Assembly (NCBI RefSeq): GCF_009650765.1
Contig: NZ_CP045740.1
Coordinates: 5,246,001 to 5,310,000, forward strand
DNA: 64,000 nt
Reading direction: 5' to 3'
Origin: Streptomyces sp. SUK 48
Lineage (GTDB): Bacteria > Actinomycetota > Actinomycetes > Streptomycetales > Streptomycetaceae
Each line of letters opens with the position of its first letter. Position 1 is the stretch's first letter. A program made the translations under genes and the position numbers. Of the stretch, positions 6,881 through 16,371 are shown piece after piece. Below the pieces are notes generated by a model that was given only the letters and a program-made list of their open reading frames with translations, ran no database searches and was not told the origin of the DNA.

Positions 6881-8482
6881 GTGACTCGGAACGACCGTAC
6901 GACTCCCCGAACCGCCCGCGTCCTTGGTTCGCTGCTGCTCGTCCTGGCGGCCGGCGGCTTCACCCTCGGCGCCGCGCCCGCCCCGCCCGGGGCCCCCGTC
7001 ACCCCCTTGACCCAGGTGATCCCGGCCCCCGCCTCCGTCACCCCGGGCGGCGCGCCGTACCGCCTCACCCGTGCCACCGTCATCCGGGTGGACGGCTCGG
7101 CCGGGGTCCGCCGCGTCGGCGCCTACCTCGCCGGCATCCTGCGGCCCTCCACCGGCTATCCGCTGCCGCTCACCGAGCACGGCGGCGGGGGCATCCGGCT
7201 GCACCTGGCGAAGGGCGGCTACGGCGCCGAGGGCTACCGGCTGCGCAGCGGCCCCTCGGGTGTCACGCTCACCGCGAGCGCCCCGGCCGGGCTCTTCCAC
7301 GGTGTGCAGACACTGCGCCAACTCCTCCCGGCCGCCGTCGAGAAGAGGACCGTCCAGCACGAGAGCTGGCGGATCGCCGGCGGCACCGTCCAGGACCGTC
7401 CCCGCTACGCCTACCGCGGCGCCATGCTGGACGTCTCCCGGCACTTCTTCACCGTCGCCCAGGTGGAGCGGTACATCGACGAACTCGCGCTGTACAAGGT
7501 CAACGAGCTGCATCTGCACCTCAGCGACGACCAGGGCTGGCGCATCGCCGTCGACTCCTGGCCGAGGCTCGCGCGGTACGGCGGCGCGAGCGAGGTCGGC
7601 GGCGGCAAGGGCGGCTTCTACACCCAGGCCGAGTACCGGCGCCTGGTCGCCTACGCGGCCTCCCGCTACATGGAGGTCGTGCCCGAGATCGACATGCCCG
7701 GCCACACCAACGCGGCCCTCGCCTCCTACGCGAAGCTCAACTGCGACGGCGTGGCACCCCCGCGCTACACCGGCACCCAGGTCGGCTTCAGCTCGCTGTG
7801 CGTCTCCAAGGACGTCACGTACACCTTCGCGGACGACGTCATCAGGGAGCTGGCCGCGCTCACCCCGGGCCGCTATCTGCACATCGGCGGCGACGAGGCG
7901 CACTCCACCAGCCACGCCGACTACGTGACCTTCATGGACCGCGTGCAGCCGATCGTCGCCAAGTACGGCAAGAAGGTCATCGGCTGGCACCAGCTCACCG
8001 GCGCCCACCCCGCGAAGGGCGCGCTCGCCCAGTACTGGGGTCTGGACAGCACCAGCGCGGCCGAGAAGGAGCAGGTGGCGCAGGCCGCACGGAACGGCAC
8101 GGGGCTGATCCTGTCCCCGGCCGACCGGGTCTACCTCGACATGAAGTACACGAAGGACACCCCGCTCGGGCTCACCTGGGCCGGGCTGGTCGAGGTCCGG
8201 CGGTCGTACGACTGGGACCCGGGCGCCTATCTGGCGGGCGTGCCCGCCGCCGCGGTGCGGGGGGTGGAGGCGCCCCTGTGGTCGGAGACGCTGAAGACGT
8301 CGGCCGACATCGACTACATGGCGTTCCCGCGGCTGCCCGGCGCGGCCGAACTGGGCTGGTCGCCCGCCGCCACCCACGACTGGGACACCTACAAGGTACG
8401 GCTGGCCGCCCAGGGCCCGCGCTGGGACGCCCTCGGCATCGGGTACTACCGGTCGCCGCAGGTGCCCTGGCCGAGCGGCTGA
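6881..8482 (+). CDS. Secreted beta-N-acetylhexosaminidase (GH20)
   Basis: A 533-residue exported enzyme that releases N-acetylglucosamine from the non-reducing ends of chito-oligosaccharides. GTG 6881 is chosen because GAAGGGAG lies just upstream and the sequence then reads as a signal peptide: basic start, hydrophobic core 'VLGSLLLVLAAGGF', Ala-rich end near residue 35. A small N-terminal GH20b-like domain (about 45-165) precedes the TIM barrel. The catalytic pair Asp338-Glu339 lies in 'HIGGDEAHS'. In S. coelicolor the matching gene lies next to the desferrioxamine cluster and is a DasR target, which agrees with the dre-like site upstream. Confidence 0.92.
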   Translation: MTRNDRTTPRTARVLGSLLLVLAAGGFTLGAAPAPPGAPVTPLTQVIPAPASVTPGGAPYRLTRATVIRVDGSAGVRRVGAYLAGILRPSTGYPLPLTEHGGGGIRLHLAKGGYGAEGYRLRSGPSGVTLTASAPAGLFHGVQTLRQLLPAAVEKRTVQHESWRIAGGTVQDRPRYAYRGAMLDVSRHFFTVAQVERYIDELALYKVNELHLHLSDDQGWRIAVDSWPRLARYGGASEVGGGKGGFYTQAEYRRLVAYAASRYMEVVPEIDMPGHTNAALASYAKLNCDGVAPPRYTGTQVGFSSLCVSKDVTYTFADDVIRELAALTPGRYLHIGGDEAHSTSHADYVTFMDRVQPIVAKYGKKVIGWHQLTGAHPAKGALAQYWGLDSTSAAEKEQVAQAARNGTGLILSPADRVYLDMKYTKDTPLGLTWAGLVEVRRSYDWDPGAYLAGVPAAAVRGVEAPLWSETLKTSADIDYMAFPRLPGAAELGWSPAATHDWDTYKVRLAAQGPRWDALGIGYYRSPQVPWPSG

Positions 8483-8495
8483 GCGGGAGAGGAGA

Positions 8496-8532
8496 ACGGG
8501 CGCTCCGGAGGACCGTACTCCGGGGCGCCCGT
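8496..8532. terminator. Bidirectional terminator between hexosaminidase and desD
   Basis: Arms 8496-8509 and 8519-8532 (ACGGGCGCTCCGGA and TCCGGGGCGCCCGT) pair with one mismatch around a nine-base loop. It sits between two convergent genes, 13 bases after one stop and 15 before the other. Confidence 0.75.
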
Positions 8533-8547
8533 CGTCGGGGGCCGGCG

Positions 8548-10317
8548 TCAGTGGCCGGCCAGCGGATTGCGCAGCGTGCCCACCAGCTGGAGCGCCGCGG
8601 AGGGATCGGCGAGGTCCACCATCTGCCGGTTGTCGCGCAGCTGGAGCCGGTTGAGGCAGGACAGCGCGAACTCGGGCGCGAAGAGGTCGTACTGCCCGAA
8701 CCGGTCGGCGAGCTGCGGGTTCGCCTCCTGGTACTCGCGGGAGACCTCCGCGACCGTCCGCCAGAACTCGTCCTCGGTGAGGACGCCGTCGGCGGCGAGG
8801 TTCGCGGCGAGGAAGCGGAAGAAGCAGTCGAAGACGTCGGTGAAGATCGACAGCAGCTTCTGGTCCTCCGGGATGTCGGCCCGGATGCGGGCGACCTCCG
8901 GCGGCAGCACGGCGTCCGGGTCCATCACCACGATCTCCTCGGCGATGTCCTTGTAGACCGCCCGCTGCACGACCCCGTCCCGCAGCACCAGGATGGTGTT
9001 CTCGCCGTGCGGCATGAACGCCAGGTCGTAGGCGTAGAGGCTGTGCAGCAGCGGGGTGTAGTACGCCCGCAGGTACCGGCGCAGCCACGCGGCGGGCGCG
9101 AGCCCCGACCGCTCGATCAGGGCGCCCGCGAACGACGCGCCCTCGTGGTCGACATGGAGCAGGGAGGCCATGGTGGCGAGCGTCTCGCCGTCCTCCAGCG
9201 AGGGCACCGGGCTCTCCCGCCACAGCGCGGCCAGCATCTTGCGGTAGGGGGAGTAGCGGTCGGTGGCCCGCTCGTACTCCAGGTGCCGGTAGCCGACGGC
9301 GGCGCGCTCGCGGATGATCGTCAGACCGCTGTCCTTGAGCACCGGGTCGCCCTCGATCAGCTGGGCGAGCCAGTCGTTGATGGCGGGGGTGGCCTCCATG
9401 TAGGCGGCCGAGAGGCCGCGCATGAAGCCCATGTTGAGCACGGACAGGGCCGTCTTCACATAGTGCTTGTGCGGGGCGCTGGTGTTGAAGAAGGTCCGGA
9501 TGGACTGCTGGGCGAGGTATTCGTCGTCGCCCTCGCCGAGCGGCACGAGATTCCTGCGGGCCACTTCCGCCGCGAAGGTGACGGACAGCTTGTTCCACCA
9601 CTGCCAGGGGTGGACGGGGATGAGGAGGTAGTCGGCCGGGTCGAGGCCCTGCGCGGTCAGCGTCCGGCCGAACCGCTCGACGGTCTCCTCGCCCAGCTCG
9701 GCCCGGATGAAGCCCTCGTACTCGATGCCGGTGCCCGCCGTGAAGGCGGCGCGGGAGCGGTGCGCGGCCAGCCACACCAGCCGGACGGGGTGCGCGGTCT
9801 CCGGGGCGTACGACAGGTACTCGTGGACCCCGAAGCCGAGCCGCCCGTTGTTCGCGACGAAGCAGGGGTGGCCCTCGGTCATCCCGGTCTCGATCGCCTG
9901 GAAGCCGGCGGACACCAAATCGGCCGAGGTGACCTGGTGTTTGGCCAGCTTGTAGCAGGTGCCGGACAGGGTGGAGGAGATCTCCTCCAGGTACACGGGC
10001 AGGATGGCGTCGCTCAGGCCCAGGGATTCCTTCAGCTCGATGAAGAAGTCCAGTGCGGCGAGCGGGAGTTCCGCGCCGTCGCGATGCCGGGTGATCGAGC
10101 CGGCGTCGACCTCCCAGTGGTCGAGGGCGCGGCGCACGGCGGTGAACCGGTAGGCGGTGAGCCCGTCGTCGCCGCGGACGACGTAGCCCTCGCCGTCCCG
10201 CTCGGGGGTGAGCAGGCGCTCGTGCGCGAACTCGGCGAGCGCCTTGCGGATCAGCAGCCGGTTGGCCTGCGCCCAGCGCTCGGGGGAGAGGTGCGCCACG
10301 GACTCGGCGGGGGTCAT
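8548..10317 (-). CDS. desD: Desferrioxamine synthetase DesD (NIS synthetase, IucA/IucC family)
   Basis: A 589-residue ATP-dependent synthetase that joins and cyclises N-hydroxy-N-succinyl-cadaverine units to desferrioxamine E, and also makes linear desferrioxamine B. IucA/IucC marks are visible: 'EGHPCFVANNGRLGFG' in the ATP-binding half and 'IPVHPWQWWN' in the middle, followed by the FhuF-like C-terminal part. ATG 10317 overlaps the desC stop by four bases (ATGA), so translation is coupled. The open frame further upstream runs through desC in another frame and is not real. Length agrees with S. coelicolor DesD (about 595). Confidence 0.95.
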   Translation of the reverse strand: MTPAESVAHLSPERWAQANRLLIRKALAEFAHERLLTPERDGEGYVVRGDDGLTAYRFTAVRRALDHWEVDAGSITRHRDGAELPLAALDFFIELKESLGLSDAILPVYLEEISSTLSGTCYKLAKHQVTSADLVSAGFQAIETGMTEGHPCFVANNGRLGFGVHEYLSYAPETAHPVRLVWLAAHRSRAAFTAGTGIEYEGFIRAELGEETVERFGRTLTAQGLDPADYLLIPVHPWQWWNKLSVTFAAEVARRNLVPLGEGDDEYLAQQSIRTFFNTSAPHKHYVKTALSVLNMGFMRGLSAAYMEATPAINDWLAQLIEGDPVLKDSGLTIIRERAAVGYRHLEYERATDRYSPYRKMLAALWRESPVPSLEDGETLATMASLLHVDHEGASFAGALIERSGLAPAAWLRRYLRAYYTPLLHSLYAYDLAFMPHGENTILVLRDGVVQRAVYKDIAEEIVVMDPDAVLPPEVARIRADIPEDQKLLSIFTDVFDCFFRFLAANLAADGVLTEDEFWRTVAEVSREYQEANPQLADRFGQYDLFAPEFALSCLNRLQLRDNRQMVDLADPSAALQLVGTLRNPLAGH

Positions 10318-10847
10318 GCGGACACCGCCTTCGTGAACTGCTCGCGGGTGCAGAAGCTCAGCAGCGCCTCTTTCTCCGGCTTCTGTATCTCGCGTTCGGG
10401 CACGAACCCGACGGCCGCGTTCAGGGCGTGCACCGCCTTGTTGCGCACGTCCGGCTCCACGACGACGCGCTCCACGGCCGGGTCCTCGAAGAGGTGGGCC
10501 ATGACGGCGGTGATCACGGCCTTGGTGAACCCGTGCTCGGGGGTGTCGGTCGCGGGGGTCAGGAAGTGCATCCCGACATCGCCCGGCCGGGGCTCGTAGA
10601 GGCCGACCAGTTCCCGGTGGGCGGGGTCGTACTTCTCCAGGAGGAAGGCGGGGACGCCGTCCCGGAGCCCGAGCAGTGCGTGCTGGTGCTCGTCGGCGGC
10701 TATCTCCATGTACGCCCGCTCGATGTCCTCCAGCCTGGCGTCCTGCATCATCCAGAAGGCGGCCTTCGGATGGGTGATCCAGGAGTGCAGCAGCTCGGCG
10801 TCCGCGAGCGGGTCGACGGGCCGGAAGGTGAAGGTCGGGTCGGTCAT
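10314..10847 (-). CDS. desC: N-hydroxycadaverine acyltransferase DesC (GNAT/IucB-like)
   Basis: A 177-residue acyl-CoA-dependent acyltransferase that puts succinyl or acetyl groups on N-hydroxycadaverine in desferrioxamine synthesis. The fold is the acyltransferase family of siderophore pathways ('[19 protein letters not shown]' at the start, '[21 protein letters not shown]' near the CoA site). It overlaps desB by four bases upstream and desD by four bases downstream, so desB-C-D is a translationally coupled chain. Nothing unusual is seen. Confidence 0.93.
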   Translation of the reverse strand: MTDPTFTFRPVDPLADAELLHSWITHPKAAFWMMQDARLEDIERAYMEIAADEHQHALLGLRDGVPAFLLEKYDPAHRELVGLYEPRPGDVGMHFLTPATDTPEHGFTKAVITAVMAHLFEDPAVERVVVEPDVRNKAVHALNAAVGFVPEREIQKPEKEALLSFCTREQFTKAVSA

Positions 10848-12127
10848 ACGGCGAACTCCTGGAAGGCGATGGACTTCTCGACCGGGTAGTACTCGCTGCC
10901 GAGCACTTCGCGGATGATGCTCGCGTTGCGGTACGGGCCCATGCCGAGGTCGGGGCTGGTGATGCTGTGGGTGTGGACTCCGGCGTTCTGGAGGAAGACA
11001 CCGCGCCCGGTGACGTCGATGGCGTAGTTGCGGGCGACGTCGAAGCGGCCGCTGCCGTCGAAGCGCAGCCGCTCGCGCAGCGGGGCGAGGAAGGCCGGGG
11101 GCGCGTAGTGGTAGCCGGTGGCCAGCACCAGGCCCTCGGTGCGGATCTCGTAGTCCTTGCCCTGCTCGTCCTGGCGGAAGCCGAGGGTGTACGCGCCGTC
11201 CTCGTAACCGGCGCTGTTGAGCGAGGAGTTGGTGAGCAGCCGGGTGGGCACCGGGCGGCCGCCGCTCGTCACGTTCTTCTGGTACAGCAGGTCGAAGATC
11301 GCGTCGATGAGCTCCGAGTTGATGCCCTTGAACAGCCCCTTCTGCTGCTTCTCCAGCCGGTAGCGGGTCTCCTCGGGCAGCGCGCGGAAGTAGTCGATGT
11401 AGTCCGGGGAGGTCATCTCCAGGGTCAGCTTGGTGTACTCCAGCGGGAAGAACCTGGGGGAGCGGGTGACCCAGTTGAGCTGGTAGCCGTGGACGTCGAT
11501 CTCGGACAGCAGCTCGTAGTAGATCTCGGCCGCGCTCTGCCCGCTGCCGACGACCGTGACGGACTTCTTCCGCTGGAGCTCCGCCTTGCGGTGCATGTAC
11601 TGGGAGGTGTGCAGGAGGTCCCCGCCCAGCTCCCGGCAGGACTCGGGGAGGTAGGGCACCGTGCCCGTGCCGAGGACGAGGTGCCGGGCGCGGAGGGTGT
11701 CACCGGCCTCGGTCCGCACCACGTACAGGTCGTCCTCGTACGACACCTCGGTGACCGTCGTGCCGAAGCGGACGCTGCTCAGCTTGCCGGCGGCCCAGCG
11801 GCAGTAGTCGTCGTACTCCACCCGCAGCGGATAGAAGTTCTCGCGGATGTAGAAGGAGTACAGCCGGCCCTTCTCCTTCAGGTAGTTGAGGAAGGAGTAC
11901 GGGGAGGTCGGGTCGGCGAGGGTGACCAGGTCCGACATGAACGGGGTCTGGAGGTGGGCGCCGTCCAGGAACATCCCGGCGTGCCACTCGAAGTCGGGCT
12001 TCGACTCCAGGAAGACGGCGTCCAGTTCGGCGATCGGCTCGGCCAGGCAGGCGAGGCCGAGGTTGAAGGGGCCGAGCCCGATCCCCACGAGGTCGTGGAT
12101 ACGGCTGGATTCAGGAAGCGCGGTCAA
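10844..12127 (-). CDS. desB: Cadaverine N-monooxygenase DesB
   Basis: A 427-residue FAD- and NADPH-dependent monooxygenase that hydroxylates cadaverine at one nitrogen. The FAD motif is '[12 protein letters not shown]' near residue 15 and the NADPH motif is '[14 protein letters not shown]' in the middle. 'ATGYHYAPP' near the C-terminal third is the family ATGY block. The length is normal for lysine/ornithine N-monooxygenases. The start overlaps the end of desA by 17 bases and the end overlaps desC by four. Confidence 0.94.
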   Translation of the reverse strand: MTALPESSRIHDLVGIGLGPFNLGLACLAEPIAELDAVFLESKPDFEWHAGMFLDGAHLQTPFMSDLVTLADPTSPYSFLNYLKEKGRLYSFYIRENFYPLRVEYDDYCRWAAGKLSSVRFGTTVTEVSYEDDLYVVRTEAGDTLRARHLVLGTGTVPYLPESCRELGGDLLHTSQYMHRKAELQRKKSVTVVGSGQSAAEIYYELLSEIDVHGYQLNWVTRSPRFFPLEYTKLTLEMTSPDYIDYFRALPEETRYRLEKQQKGLFKGINSELIDAIFDLLYQKNVTSGGRPVPTRLLTNSSLNSAGYEDGAYTLGFRQDEQGKDYEIRTEGLVLATGYHYAPPAFLAPLRERLRFDGSGRFDVARNYAIDVTGRGVFLQNAGVHTHSITSPDLGMGPYRNASIIREVLGSEYYPVEKSIAFQEFAV

Positions 12128-13553
12128 GGGACTCTCCCAGGTACTGCTCGGCGTGGCCGGCGATGAGATCGAGGACGGCGGCGATGTCGGACGGCGTCGT
12201 CTCGGGGTTGAGCAGGGTGAACTTCAGGTAGTGGCGGCCGTCCACCTTGGTGCCCGCGACCACGGCGTCGCCGGAGGCGAACAGGGCCTTGCGGGCGTGG
12301 AGGTTGGCGCGGTCGATCTCGGCCGGGTCGGTGACGGCGGCCGGTATGTAGCGGAAGACGAGGGTGGACAGCGACGGCTCCACCACGACGTCGTAGCGCG
12401 GGTCGGCGGCGATCAGGTCCCAGCCCTGGACGGCCAGGTCGCAGACCTCGTCGAAGAGTTCGCCGATGCCGTCGGCGCCCATCACGCGCAGCGTCAGCCA
12501 CAGCTTGAGGGCATCGAAGCGGCGGGTGGTCTGGAGGGACTTGTCGACCTGGTTGGGGATGCGCTCGCGCACCGCCCGGCGCGGGTTGAGGTACTCCGCG
12601 TAGTAGGTGGCGTGCCGCAGCGTGGCCCCGTCGCGCACCAGCACGGCGGACGAACTCACCGGCTGGAAGAAGGACTTGTGGTAGTCGACGGTGACCGAGT
12701 CGGCGCGCTCGATGCCGTCGATGCGGTGCCGGTACTTGCGCGAGGCGAGCAGCCCGCAGCCGTAGGCCGCGTCCACGTGCATCCAGGCGCCGTAGCGGTC
12801 GCAGAGTTCGGCGATCTCGGGCAGCGGGTCGATGGAGCCGAAGTCGGTGGTCCCGGCGGTGGCGACGACGGCCATGGGCACCAGGCCCTCGGCGAGGCAG
12901 CGCTCCAGCTCGTGGGCGAGGGTCACGGTCTGCATCCGCTTGTCGCGGTCGACGGGGACGGTGACAACCGCGTCCGGGCCGAGCCCGAGCAGTTTCGCCG
13001 ACTTCTGCACGCTGAAGTGGCCGGCCGCGGAGGCGAAGATCCGCAGTTTCGCGGGGTCGTCGCTCTTGGCCTCCTCGCGGGCCAGCAGCATCGCCTGGAG
13101 GTTGGACTGGCTGCCGCCGGAGGTGAACACGCCGTCGGCGGCGGGCCCGAGGCCGATCCGCGCGGTGGTCCAGTCGATCAGCTTGCGCTCGATGAGCGTG
13201 CCGCCGGCCGACTGGTCCCAGGTGTCCAGCGAGGAGTTGACCGCGGTGAGCACGGCCTCGCCGAGCAGGGCCGGGATGACGACCGGGCAGTTGAGGTGGG
13301 CGAGGTAGCGCGGGTGGTGGAAGTAGACCGCGTCCTTCAGGTAGACGTCCTCCAGCTCGTCGAGGACGGCGGCGGTGTCGCCGAGCGGGCGGTCGAGGTC
13401 GATGGCGTCGACGCGGGGGGACAGGTCGTCCACGGCGACACCGGTGAACGGGCGCTCGGTGGCGACGAGTTTGGCCGCCACCCGCTCGACTCCTTCGGTC
13501 ACGGAGCGGCGGTAGTGCTCCGCGGTGAGGCCATTGAGCAGGTGGGAGCGCAT
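12111..13553 (-). CDS. desA: Lysine decarboxylase DesA (PLP-dependent, group II)
   Basis: A 480-residue decarboxylase converting lysine to cadaverine, the first step of desferrioxamine synthesis. The PLP lysine is in '[10 protein letters not shown]', and the conserved '[11 protein letters not shown]' and '[13 protein letters not shown]' blocks of the group II family are present. ATG 13553 has GGAGG seven bases upstream. It is the first gene of desABCD. An iron box at 13589-13607 lies 35 bases before the start, so the operon should be repressed by the DtxR-family regulator DmdR1/IdeR when iron is plentiful. Confidence 0.95.
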   Translation of the reverse strand: MRSHLLNGLTAEHYRRSVTEGVERVAAKLVATERPFTGVAVDDLSPRVDAIDLDRPLGDTAAVLDELEDVYLKDAVYFHHPRYLAHLNCPVVIPALLGEAVLTAVNSSLDTWDQSAGGTLIERKLIDWTTARIGLGPAADGVFTSGGSQSNLQAMLLAREEAKSDDPAKLRIFASAAGHFSVQKSAKLLGLGPDAVVTVPVDRDKRMQTVTLAHELERCLAEGLVPMAVVATAGTTDFGSIDPLPEIAELCDRYGAWMHVDAAYGCGLLASRKYRHRIDGIERADSVTVDYHKSFFQPVSSSAVLVRDGATLRHATYYAEYLNPRRAVRERIPNQVDKSLQTTRRFDALKLWLTLRVMGADGIGELFDEVCDLAVQGWDLIAADPRYDVVVEPSLSTLVFRYIPAAVTDPAEIDRANLHARKALFASGDAVVAGTKVDGRHYLKFTLLNPETTPSDIAAVLDLIAGHAEQYLGESLDRAS

Positions 13554-13588
13554 GGGGGGTCCTCCGGGGGAAGTCCGTGGGGATTAAC

Positions 13589-13607
13589 TTAGGTTAGCCT
13601 AACCTAA
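13589..13607. promoter_or_regulatory. Iron box before desA (DmdR1/IdeR site)
   Basis: TTAGGTTAGCCTAACCTAA is a near-ideal DtxR/IdeR/DmdR box. The symmetry extends to 13586-13610 with 11-base perfect arms around a three-base centre. It lies between desA and the end of the siderophore-interacting-protein gene. Confidence 0.95.
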
Positions 13608-13661
13608 GTTTTCTGGGTCAAGACACACGTGTGCGGGGAACTCCCGCGGAACGGGAGGCGG

Positions 13662-14507
13662 CTATTCGCCGGTCGCCCGGAGCTGTTCCTCGGTCAGTCC
13701 GCGCCGCCAGTACCCGACGAAGGTCACCCGGCGCCGGTCCACCCCGCGTTCCCCCACGAAGTGCCGCCGCAGCGCCTTCACCTGGCCGGACTCGCCGGCG
13801 ATCCAGACGTACGGGTGCGCCGCGCCGGGAAGCCGGGCGTCCCGCAGGGCGGCGAGGGGCTCGGGGGCGCCCTCGCCGCGCACCAGCCAGGTGATCTCCG
13901 CGTCGGCGTCCGTGCGCACGTCCTGGATGTCGGCGGCGTGCGGCACCTGGAGCCAGGCGCTTACCCGGGTGCCCGCCGGGAGCGATTCGAGGATCGCGGT
14001 CGCGGCGGGGACGGCGGTCTCGTCGCCCCACATCACCACGAGGTCGGTGTCCTCGGGCGGGCGGAACCGGATGGCCCGGTTGTCGGCGAGCACGGGCCCG
14101 AGGACCAGCACCCGGTCCCCGGGAACGGCCCGCGCGGCCCACTGGGAGGCGGGCCCCGCGGGGGCGGCGGCGCCCGGCTCGACCCCGTGCAGCGCGAAGT
14201 CGATGTCGATCTCGTCCGGCTCGCGCCGCAGCTCCCGCAGGGTGTACGAGCGCATCACGGCCCGTACGTCCTCCGGGAGTTCGCGGTACTCCTGCCACCA
14301 GTTCTCGCCCAGGTCGAGCGGCACGACGGGCTCCTTCTGCCCGGGGTGCGGCAGGAACAGGGAGAGGGACTGGTCCCGTCCGTCGGAGTGGAAGCCCCTC
14401 AGCGCGGCCCCGTCGAAGGTGACCCGCACCAGGGAGGGCCCGAGCCTTCTGGTGCGGGCGACCTGGAGGGAGAACAGCGTGAAGGGTTCGACGGCGACCG
14501 TGGTCAT
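13662..14507 (-). CDS. Siderophore-interacting flavoprotein (ferric-siderophore reductase, SIP family)
   Basis: A 281-residue FAD/NAD(P)H oxidoreductase of the ViuB/SIP type, expected to reduce iron in imported ferrioxamine and release it in the cytoplasm. The FAD-binding part has 'VMRSYTLRELR' (the RxYTxR block), followed by the NAD(P)H half with 'VVMWGDETAVPA' and the C-terminal 'GYWRRG'. ATG 14507 has AGGAGGAG seven to ten bases upstream. Its start lies 32 bases after the DesE-type gene, so both are probably transcribed from the iron-box promoter at 15639. Confidence 0.9.
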   Translation of the reverse strand: MTTVAVEPFTLFSLQVARTRRLGPSLVRVTFDGAALRGFHSDGRDQSLSLFLPHPGQKEPVVPLDLGENWWQEYRELPEDVRAVMRSYTLRELRREPDEIDIDFALHGVEPGAAAPAGPASQWAARAVPGDRVLVLGPVLADNRAIRFRPPEDTDLVVMWGDETAVPAATAILESLPAGTRVSAWLQVPHAADIQDVRTDADAEITWLVRGEGAPEPLAALRDARLPGAAHPYVWIAGESGQVKALRRHFVGERGVDRRRVTFVGYWRRGLTEEQLRATGE

Positions 14508-14539
14508 GGGGGCTCCTCCTGTCGGACGGGGTGGGGGGG

Positions 14540-15586
14540 TTAGCTGACCTTCTTCGCCTTCTCCAGCGCCTCGGCGAGGCTCGTCAGGAGCGGAACGCAC
14601 TTGTCGTAGGACAGGATCGGCTCGGGGGAGCGGGCGATGACCTGTCCCGCCTTGACGGCCGGCAGCTTCTTCCAGGTCGGCTTGGTGATGTCCGCGGGCT
14701 GGATCGCGGAGGACCGGTCGTCCATCATGATGATGTCGGCCTGGTACTTGTCGACGTTCTCCCAGCTCAGCGACTCGTACCAGCCGCCGCCCTGCTTCTT
14801 GGCGCTCTCCGGCGGCTCCACGAAGTTCACGCCGAGGGCCTTGAAGTACTCCAGGTCGATGGACAGATGCGTGCCCGAGACGTAGAAGAGCTGGTCGCTC
14901 GCGCTGCCGGCCATCACCTTGAGGTGCGGCTTGGCCTTGGCGGCGGCCCGCAGCCGGGCGGCGGCCGCCTCGAACCGCTTCTTCGCGTCGGTGACCTTGG
15001 CGGCCTTCATGTCGGCGCCGAGCGACTCGGCGAGGTCCCACATCCGCTGGAGCGGCTGGGTGATCTGGCGGTCGTACACGGAGATGCCGACGCTGGGCGC
15101 GAGTTCGGCGATCTGCTTGGTGGACTGCTCGGGGACGTACCAGAGGGTGCCGGCGCCGTCGAACATCGTGGTGATCAGCACGTCGGGGGCGAGGGCGGCG
15201 TACTTCTCCACGTTGAACTGGCCCCAGGCGTTGCCGAGGACGGTCACCTTGCTGACGTCCATGTCGCCGGCCTGGACGTCGGGCTTGCCGCCGGTGGTCG
15301 TGGTGGGGCCGAAGACGCCCTTGACCTGGACGCCGTAGTCGAAGAGGGCGGCGCCGACGCCGGTGAAGGCGACGATGTTCGCGGGCACCTTGTCGAGCTT
15401 CACGGTCTTGCCGCGGTCGTCCTTGAAGGACCAGGGGCCCGACTTCGCCGCGGTCGACCCGTTGCCGGAGTCCTTGGCTTTGCCCTTGTCGTCCCCGCAG
15501 GCCGCGAGCGCGACGCCGAGCCCTGCGGCGCCGCCCGCGGCGAGCAGACCGCGGCGGGAGAGGTGGATGGCACGGGCATGGGACAT
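14540..15586 (-). CDS. desE: Ferrioxamine-binding lipoprotein DesE
   Basis: A 348-residue substrate-binding protein of a ferric-siderophore ABC importer (FhuD/FepB-like). The N-terminus contains 'SRRGLL', a twin-arginine-like motif, followed by the lipobox 'GVALAAC' with Cys30 for lipid attachment outside the membrane. The helical-backbone binding fold follows. No permease or ATPase gene is nearby, so it must use a transporter encoded elsewhere, as I recall for DesE in S. coelicolor. The iron box at 15639-15657 is 53 bases upstream. The SIP gene follows in the same direction. Confidence 0.9.
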   Translation of the reverse strand: MSHARAIHLSRRGLLAAGGAAGLGVALAACGDDKGKAKDSGNGSTAAKSGPWSFKDDRGKTVKLDKVPANIVAFTGVGAALFDYGVQVKGVFGPTTTTGGKPDVQAGDMDVSKVTVLGNAWGQFNVEKYAALAPDVLITTMFDGAGTLWYVPEQSTKQIAELAPSVGISVYDRQITQPLQRMWDLAESLGADMKAAKVTDAKKRFEAAAARLRAAAKAKPHLKVMAGSASDQLFYVSGTHLSIDLEYFKALGVNFVEPPESAKKQGGGWYESLSWENVDKYQADIIMMDDRSSAIQPADITKPTWKKLPAVKAGQVIARSPEPILSYDKCVPLLTSLAEALEKAKKVS

Positions 15587-15638
15587 GGGGAGGACCGCTT
15601 TCGAACGGGGCGCAGCGCCCGCCGGACAAGTGCGAGGC

Positions 15639-15657
15639 TTAGGTTAGCCTAACCTTT
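15639..15657. promoter_or_regulatory. Iron box before desE
   Basis: TTAGGTTAGCCTAACCTTT differs from the desA box only in its last two positions. It lies 53 bases upstream of the desE start and should place desE and the SIP gene under the same iron-dependent repressor as desABCD. Confidence 0.92.
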
Positions 15658-15777
15658 CCCTCTGTCCAGGGGGCGGCCCGGATTCCCGGCGGCGGGGGCC
15701 CCCGCGGCGCGGAACGCCATTGCGCCCACCCGCTCAACTGCGTTGACTGTGAAGCTCACTCGGGAGAGGCGGGGTTC

Positions 15778-16322
15778 ATGGGAGTGGCCGGGGGCGGGAA
15801 GCTCTACGCGTACCGGGTGCGCGGGGCCGGGCGCGGCGGGGTGGTGCTGTGGGCCGGCGGGCGGGGGACGAACCCGATCGGGTGCTGGCGGTGGCAGAGG
15901 GCGGGCGTCGCCGGGTGCCGGTCTTCGTGACGGGGCGGCAGGCGCGGGCGTTCGCGGCGCGGCGGGGCTGGAGCCTGGCCGCGTCCGGCCCGGACACGCT
16001 GGAGCTCGTCCGGGTGGAGCGCTGGCTGGCGGACCCGGTGCGCCGCCGGGTGCCCGCGGGGGCGGCGCTGGAGGCGTGGAACTTCTTCGAGGACCTGGCG
16101 CGCGGCCTCGGCGCGACCCGTCGGCTGCCCCGGCAGGGCGCGGCGCACGACAGCGCGTACGAGAGGCTCTGCGCGGACGAGTGCGCCGACTGGACCCCCG
16201 ACGAGCGGCGCGCGGCGCTGGACCTGCTCACGGCCGGGGTGGAGCTGTGGGCGTCCGTGCCGTCGACGCGCGGGCGCCGCTCTGGCCCGTACGCCGAACC
16301 GGCGGACCGCCGCCGCGGGTGA
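15778..16322 (+). pseudogene. Conserved hypothetical protein, frameshifted at a G run
   Basis: From ATG 15778 (purine-rich ribosome site GGGAGAGG upstream) the frame reads 'MGVAGGGKLYAYRVRGAGR' and then leaves its sensible frame in the GGGGG run 15863-15867. The continuation 'DEPDRVLAVAEGGRRRVPV' is one frame over and runs to TGA 16322. Adding one G gives an unbroken 181-residue protein that ends with helical, acidic segments. Alternatively a shorter 157-residue protein could start at GTG 15849, but this loses the N-terminal strand. I do not recognise a named family. No signal peptide or membrane segment is present. Confidence 0.6.
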
Positions 16323-16352
16323 GAGGGCGCGCCCCCGTGGACGCGCCCCCTC
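16323..16352. terminator. Probable terminator between convergent genes
   Basis: GAGGGCGCG (16323-16331) can pair with CGCGCCCCCTC (16342-16352) with a small bulge. It lies directly after the plus-strand gene and 20 bases before the acyl-CoA dehydrogenase stop on the minus strand. Confidence 0.5.
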
Positions 16353-16371
16353 GGTCGGCCTCCCGGCAGGA

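Noticed and set aside
6850..10599. A 1249-codon plus-strand frame across the hexosaminidase and desD
   Set aside because: It runs out of frame through one gene and antisense through others, and has only shadow composition.
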